Shown here: in pieces, positions 61,001 to 64,000 of the stretch
How positions within the stretch are numbered: position 1 is the first letter of the stretch
Layout: every line of letters begins with the position of its first letter
NCBI GenBank assembly: GCA_903858475.1
Contig: CAIOIZ010000156.1
Coordinates: 1 to 64,000, forward strand
From: an uncultured Bacteroidota bacterium
GTDB taxonomy: Bacteria; Bacteroidota; Bacteroidia; Chitinophagales; Chitinophagaceae
Length of the DNA: 64,000 nucleotides
Direction: 5' to 3'
Position numbers and translations under genes: made by a program
The notes under the pieces: model-generated
What the model was told of the DNA's origin: nothing
Database searches by the model: none
What the model saw: the letters and a program-made list of their open reading frames with translations, nothing else

Positions 61001-64000
61001 GGGGGATTATTCGAACTGAAACTTGATGATCCGCTTCCTGTGAACACTAAAGCCGCCGTTGGGTCATTGAAAAGTGTACCCGCAGTTTTGCTATAATTTC
61101 CATTAATATTTAAATTGCCATCTGGAATAATAATTCCTGAAGTACTAACATTATTAAAGGAAGAATTACCAGATGCAACCGTTACATAGGATCCAGTAAA
61201 ACTAAATGTGGATGTTTCTGCGTTCAAGATATTGTGATTATCGAAATTACCTGCTACTATATGTGTATAGGAACCTGCATTAAAAATTCCTGCATTAGCT
61301 ATAAGGAAGTCGCCATTAACTGTCAATGCAGCCGGAGGGGTAATGCCAAGTGTATTTGAAATGGTAAGGTCGTTAAGATTAGCAAAACTACCAGTTAAAC
61401 TGATGCTTCCAGTTCCACCTAAATTAATAATTCCAGTACTGTTTACTTTACTGCTACCTAAAGCAATTGCAACGGTACTAGTTGGATTAAATAAAAGCGT
61501 ACCTGAGCTAGTAACATTGCCATTTGCAGTAAAGTTGCCTGCAAAACTCTGCGTATATCCTCCGCCATTGTAAGTAGCACCATTTGCTACAGTAAATGCC
61601 CCATCAACAATCCATCCCATTGATGGATTAATACCTGATGCACTTGTATTGTTGATATTTACTATGTTAAAATGAGGAGATCCATTTGAATTGAAAACAG
61701 GCGCAATAGTGCCATTGAAATTAACCGTTCCTGTTAGGTTAAATGAAGTGGCATTGATTGCTTGTATGCTTTGAAGACTTGTACCACTGAATATAACAGT
61801 GCCACTACCAGATAATGATCCGCTATTCGTAAGGTTTCCGCTAATGGTGGTGGTTGCTGAACCAAGATTAAAACTTCCGCTAGCAAATACTTCTAAAAAA
61901 TTAGTATAGCTACTATTTATATCATTTACTGCATATGATCCGGAGATATGTGCGTTGTAAAAACTGGTTACACCATCAATGAGTTTGTTGGTTCCATCGA
62001 ACCCAATGGTACTTGTGGACGAATTAAAAGCTCCATTATTTGTCCAGTTGCCTAATAAAGATATATTAAAGGCATTGCCATCAAGCGTGGCACCATTATT
62101 TATGGTTAAATCTCCAGATACAATACAATCGCCTCCAATGGTTTTTGCATTGCTTCCTCCATTTGATAAGAGGAGGTTTCCGTAATTACTGGCTGCAATG
62201 GTTTGAGCTACGGTACCATTGTAATGAGTATTACTTCCTGCATGTGCAGTATAAATTTTGAAATTGGCAGGATAATTATTGGCACCACCAATTAATAAAC
62301 TGGCACCATCCCCAATTTGGAAAGATCCTCCAACAGAATTTCTATTGGCTGTATAAGTTGAAAGGTCAAATGTTCCTGCAACAATATCGATGTCACCTTT
62401 TAAATCAAGATTGCCTGTGAGGGTAGCAGTACCTCCTGATTTATTAATATCAAAAATATTTAATGGAGCTGCAGAAATAGATTGATTTTTGTTGCCATTT
62501 AGTGTGAATATACTTCCGTCAGTACTCATGAAACCACTATTATTTAAATTGCCTGACAAGTAGATATGTACAACATTGTGGTCAATATACATTTTAGCTC
62601 CACTGGCAATGCTTAAATTTCCAGCAATCTGCCAAACATTATCAATGTCCACTACACTTGAACCCTGAATATCCATACTGCCATATATGTCAGCATTCCC
62701 CTCACTTTCTGCCAATCCGCCCGACTTATTAAAGTTGAGATTACGATAATAAATTCCTGCTACTGTTTGGTAACCAGAACCATTATAAGTAACCGTACCT
62801 GACCCACCTGGCCAGAAAGTACCGCCTTCGAAAAAGTTGCCTCCTATATTCAGGTTGCTAGTTCCAGTACAGTTGAAAACTGAGTTTCCACTCATATAGA
62901 GATCTCCAGATACATTTACAATGCCACTATTTACATTGATATTGATATTGTGGTCAGTCGTTAAATCACTCATGTATATTTGGCCGTTCACAGTAAGTGT
63001 TTGCGCACCTACATTGATCGTGTGTGCAGCATTTCCAGACCAGGTTCCATTGATATTACCATTTAAGGTTAATGAACCACCAGTGCCAATAGTAAGTGTA
63101 GATGCATGTGTATTATTGAACTGCAAACTTCTTACAGTTATAGCAGAACTAATGGTAGGCTCATAGCTATGATTATTATTTCCTATTTCAACAATTTCTT
63201 CTCCTGTAGGAGGAATTGTAGGAGCTCCAGTAACTGCTGTCCAGTTGGAAGGATTTGTCCAATCGGCACTTACATTTCCATTCCACAAAACAATTTTATT
63301 TAATCCTGCTAAGGTCCACCTGCCGCCCATGCTGCTGATGGGAGAAAATTGTACGTAGTTATTGGTAGCATCAATACCAGTATTAGTAGTTGCTACCCAA
63401 GCGCCAGCGTTTTGATATAAATTAAGAGCAGCTTCATTGTTGCCATTTAATTCTGCATCTTCATAGTGTAATTTTAAAATACCTGTATAAGTACCTCCAT
63501 TGATACTCAATTCATATTCTCTGTTAATAGCACCACCTCCAGCGAAATCGCCAACTGGAATAAGGCTGACTTTCACTGTTGCATCTGTTACACCAGCAAC
63601 AGATGTAAAATTGATTGTATTATAGGGGCTTTCGAATGCATAGTCTGTTGCAGTGGAAAAACTATGTTGATGCTTGATGGTGCCATAAATGACGCCCGTT
63701 CCATTTCGTGTGCCCGTAATAGTGAGTGTAAAAGTAGTCGTTTCAATTCTGCCAGTAGTTACTGTAACATTTGTGGCACTTACGTTGCTGTTTGTTAATT
63801 GCACATAATAAATGGCGCTTGCTTTGTTAACCACTAGGTTATTGAAAGTAACTGCTCCCGAAATATGTGTTACTTGATAACCGTCAAAAGTAAATGTGCT
63901 TGTATTGGCATTGAATGTGCCATTGTTATAGAAGAATCTTGTGATGCTGTGAGAGTAGCTGCTTGCATCGAAACTGGTACTAGCTCCAATTATAAAATCA
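58045..64000 (-). CDS. Giant T9SS-sorted repeat surface protein, 5' end outside the window
   Basis: The reading frame stays open from 63834 to the window edge, so the listed start (a GTG within VVNKAS) is internal and the N-terminus is missing. About 1984 residues are seen. Most of the protein consists of 40-60 residue beta-helix-like repeats rich in Gly, Asn, Ser and Thr, of the form GNFTANGNVTSSGTLLFNPT and FNAGSYTHIVAGNFDN, resembling adhesin or filamentous-hemagglutinin-like proteins. Around residues 1440-1830 (ORF-track numbering) is a non-repetitive globular region beginning IERFIPAHRAWRLLSAPIS. The last 80 residues form a type A T9SS sorting domain (SIYPNPVIEHKMNIQLFN, then GNYQLVVLHPDGNKTVQKMLV). 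It is probably a surface adhesin or matrix protein exported by T9SS. Confidence 0.9.
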   Translation of the reverse strand, partial: DFIIGASTSFDASSYSHSITRFFYNNGTFNANTSTFTFDGYQVTHISGAVTFNNLVVNKASAIYYVQLTNSNVSATNVTVTTGRIETTTFTLTITGTRNGTGVIYGTIKHQHSFSTATDYAFESPYNTINFTSVAGVTDATVKVSLIPVGDFAGGGAINREYELSINGGTYTGILKLHYEDAELNGNNEAALNLYQNAGAWVATTNTGIDATNNYVQFSPISSMGGRWTLAGLNKIVLWNGNVSADWTNPSNWTAVTGAPTIPPTGEEIVEIGNNNHSYEPTISSAITVRSLQFNNTHASTLTIGTGGSLTLNGNINGTWSGNAAHTINVGAQTLTVNGQIYMSDLTTDHNININVNSGIVNVSGDLYMSGNSVFNCTGTSNLNIGGNFFEGGTFWPGGSGTVTYNGSGYQTVAGIYYRNLNFNKSGGLAESEGNADIYGSMDIQGSSVVDIDNVWQIAGNLSIASGAKMYIDHNVVHIYLSGNLNNSGFMSTDGSIFTLNGNKNQSISAAPLNIFDINKSGGTATLTGNLDLKGDIDIVAGTFDLSTYTANRNSVGGSFQIGDGASLLIGGANNYPANFKIYTAHAGSNTHYNGTVAQTIAASNYGNLLLSNGGSNAKTIGGDCIVSGDLTINNGATLDGNAFNISLLGNWTNNGAFNSSTSTIGFDGTNKLIDGVTSFYNAHISGSYAVNDINSSYTNFLEVFASGSFNLGSATTTISGNLTNSGSLSGSGTVIFSGTSLQSIQAINATSFNLTGTVNFNGTIAPVFNSNGSPHFNIVNINNTSASGINPSMGWIVDGAFTVANGATYNGGGYTQSFAGNFTANGNVTSSGTLLFNPTSTVAIALGSSKVNSTGIINLGGTGSISLTGSFANLNDLTISNTLGITPPAALTVNGDFLIANAGIFNAGSYTHIVAGNFDNHNILNAETSTFSFTGSYVTVASGNSSFNNVSTSGIIIPDGNLNINGNYSKTAGTLFNDPTAALVFTGSGSSSFSSNNPPFFFANISIEKTTPTSTATLNVNFDSLNLIQVLSGTLNIGSYTLTQEPAFGATLIVDSAATMQIGGTNGMPSGITYFNLDSASTIEFAGAAQPINNAITYGGIKISGSGTKTPSGALTMLGTYTQTTAGTTFAAGAYTHLVGGNWNMTAGTFTNTGSTIQFNGLGDQLIGSTGAFNNFAINKSSGTASLNGNVQIDGSTTLTAGTFNLADKVLSLNGTAIAGTSTNLISTSSSGLSFGGSFNSIFIPASIADLGTLTINNSNGVAMNTSLHVASALTLSSGALNIGNNHVLTLSGNHSRTSGTISGSATASLVVDGAGATFNDLSFTSGSNNLSRFHAGRNVGIANTPGVNIYSDVAFTASNVTISTNTSGSNIGLTFKSSIDSTARLADITNAGANNGNAINGMVRIERFIPAHRAWRLLSAPISTTNAPTIHNAWQEGAINAADNPNTGYGTHITGTTAPSNGFDVNPMLSSSLKEYIGGNWVATPNTDVSKITDQPAYMLFVRGSRANNLSQGIYAATDNTTLRIIGNLKTGSQPSNVPVSGFSMVDNPYVSAINLHSIALANSTVIKDNFKIWDPKTGGDYNVGGFITATWNGSDYTMVPPSTSSLSGYLQSGAGFFVESNGGGTLTIAESNKAALGSDNVYGAQGVNEQLFINLRGVNGEPTPPIIDGALAMYNDFNSNLIDQYDAGKLPNPGTENISMTRLGMDLTVERRTIIASTDTIFLKLANTRIRDYQLDLTAVLMNHPNLYGFLEDNYTSTSTPLNLDGNTIYPFSVNSDPLSADTARFKIVFGPATPLPVTITSIKAVELANNIQVEWKVENQVNMLRYEIEKSTDGRTFSKAGTQAATGANGSNATYNWQDLHPASGDHFYRIRSISLNGDARYSIIVKVKIGSGKPSISIYPNPVIEHKMNIQLFNMEKGLYTVQLVNYAGQIVMKQNIELSNSNTSQTLNIGKQVANGNYQLVVLHPDGNKTVQKMLVAN

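Noticed and set aside
63832-63834. GTG at 63834 as the start of the giant surface protein
   Set aside because: The frame stays open from there to base 64000 and encodes the same kind of repeat (NANTSTFTFDG), so the GTG is an internal Val codon.

Overview
The window is chromosomal DNA of a member of the Bacteroidota, most likely a Chitinophagaceae-like organism. Genus is not resolvable by eye. The evidence is consistent: low GC; no Shine-Dalgarno sequences before start codons; at least sixteen -7 promoter boxes of the Bacteroidota form TAnnTTTG at plausible positions; gliding and type IX secretion (T9SS) markers (gldD, gldE, two very large T9SS-sorted surface proteins); the long two-part IspG; and DUF3108/DUF3109/DUF3098 proteins. 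No tRNA, rRNA, CRISPR array, insertion sequence, integrase or phage gene was recognised. This looks like core chromosome.

Layout. (1) 1-7.5 kb: F1Fo ATP synthase genes atpB-E-F-H, then a terminator, a 980-aa T9SS-sorted secreted protein, another terminator, a fresh promoter and atpA. atpG does not follow atpA. (2) 7.6-14.5 kb: membrane Zn peptidase, two tandem clpP paralogues, clpX, purA, an extremely acidic disordered protein and pabB. (3) 14.5-19.9 kb: an envelope module of glucosaminidase, two SGNH hydrolases and an MBOAT acyltransferase, convergent with a MltD-like lytic transglycosylase; probably cell-wall or surface-glycan O-acetylation and remodelling. (4) 19.9-27.3 kb, minus strand: gatA, tatA, an unlisted 42-aa lipoprotein, rplS, rny and leuS. 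(5) 27.6-33.7 kb: ftsX, DUF3098, uppP, MFS transporter and MBL hydrolase on plus; DUF3108 and a flippase-like membrane protein on minus. (6) 33.8-41.9 kb: ruvC, HIT, SET-domain protein, greA, a 2-hydroxyacid dehydrogenase, RidA, a degenerate 3-hydroxyacyl-CoA dehydrogenase joined to tsaB, a winged-helix regulator, an MBL-rhodanese protein and a lipid A-type acyltransferase. (7) 42-51.6 kb, minus strand: nadB, ispG, a BatB/BatC-like fusion, a class D beta-lactamase, DUF3109, then gldD, gldE and ssb. (8) 51.8-64 kb: a Wzi-like outer-membrane protein, dihydroorotase, a MutS-like ATPase, YifB, and a giant T9SS repeat protein that runs off the right edge.

The genes combine housekeeping (energy, protein turnover, purine, pyrimidine, NAD, isoprenoid and folate synthesis, translation) with an envelope and surface theme (UppP, FtsX, O-acetylation module, lytic enzymes, acyltransferase, beta-lactamase, Gld proteins and T9SS cargo). 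Most regulatory detail comes from promoter boxes and hairpins read directly from the sequence. The most notable are a terminator hairpin placed between a promoter and greA, a nested three-helix hairpin between tatA and gatA, and probable leaderless mRNAs for ispG and the DUF3109/beta-lactamase pair.
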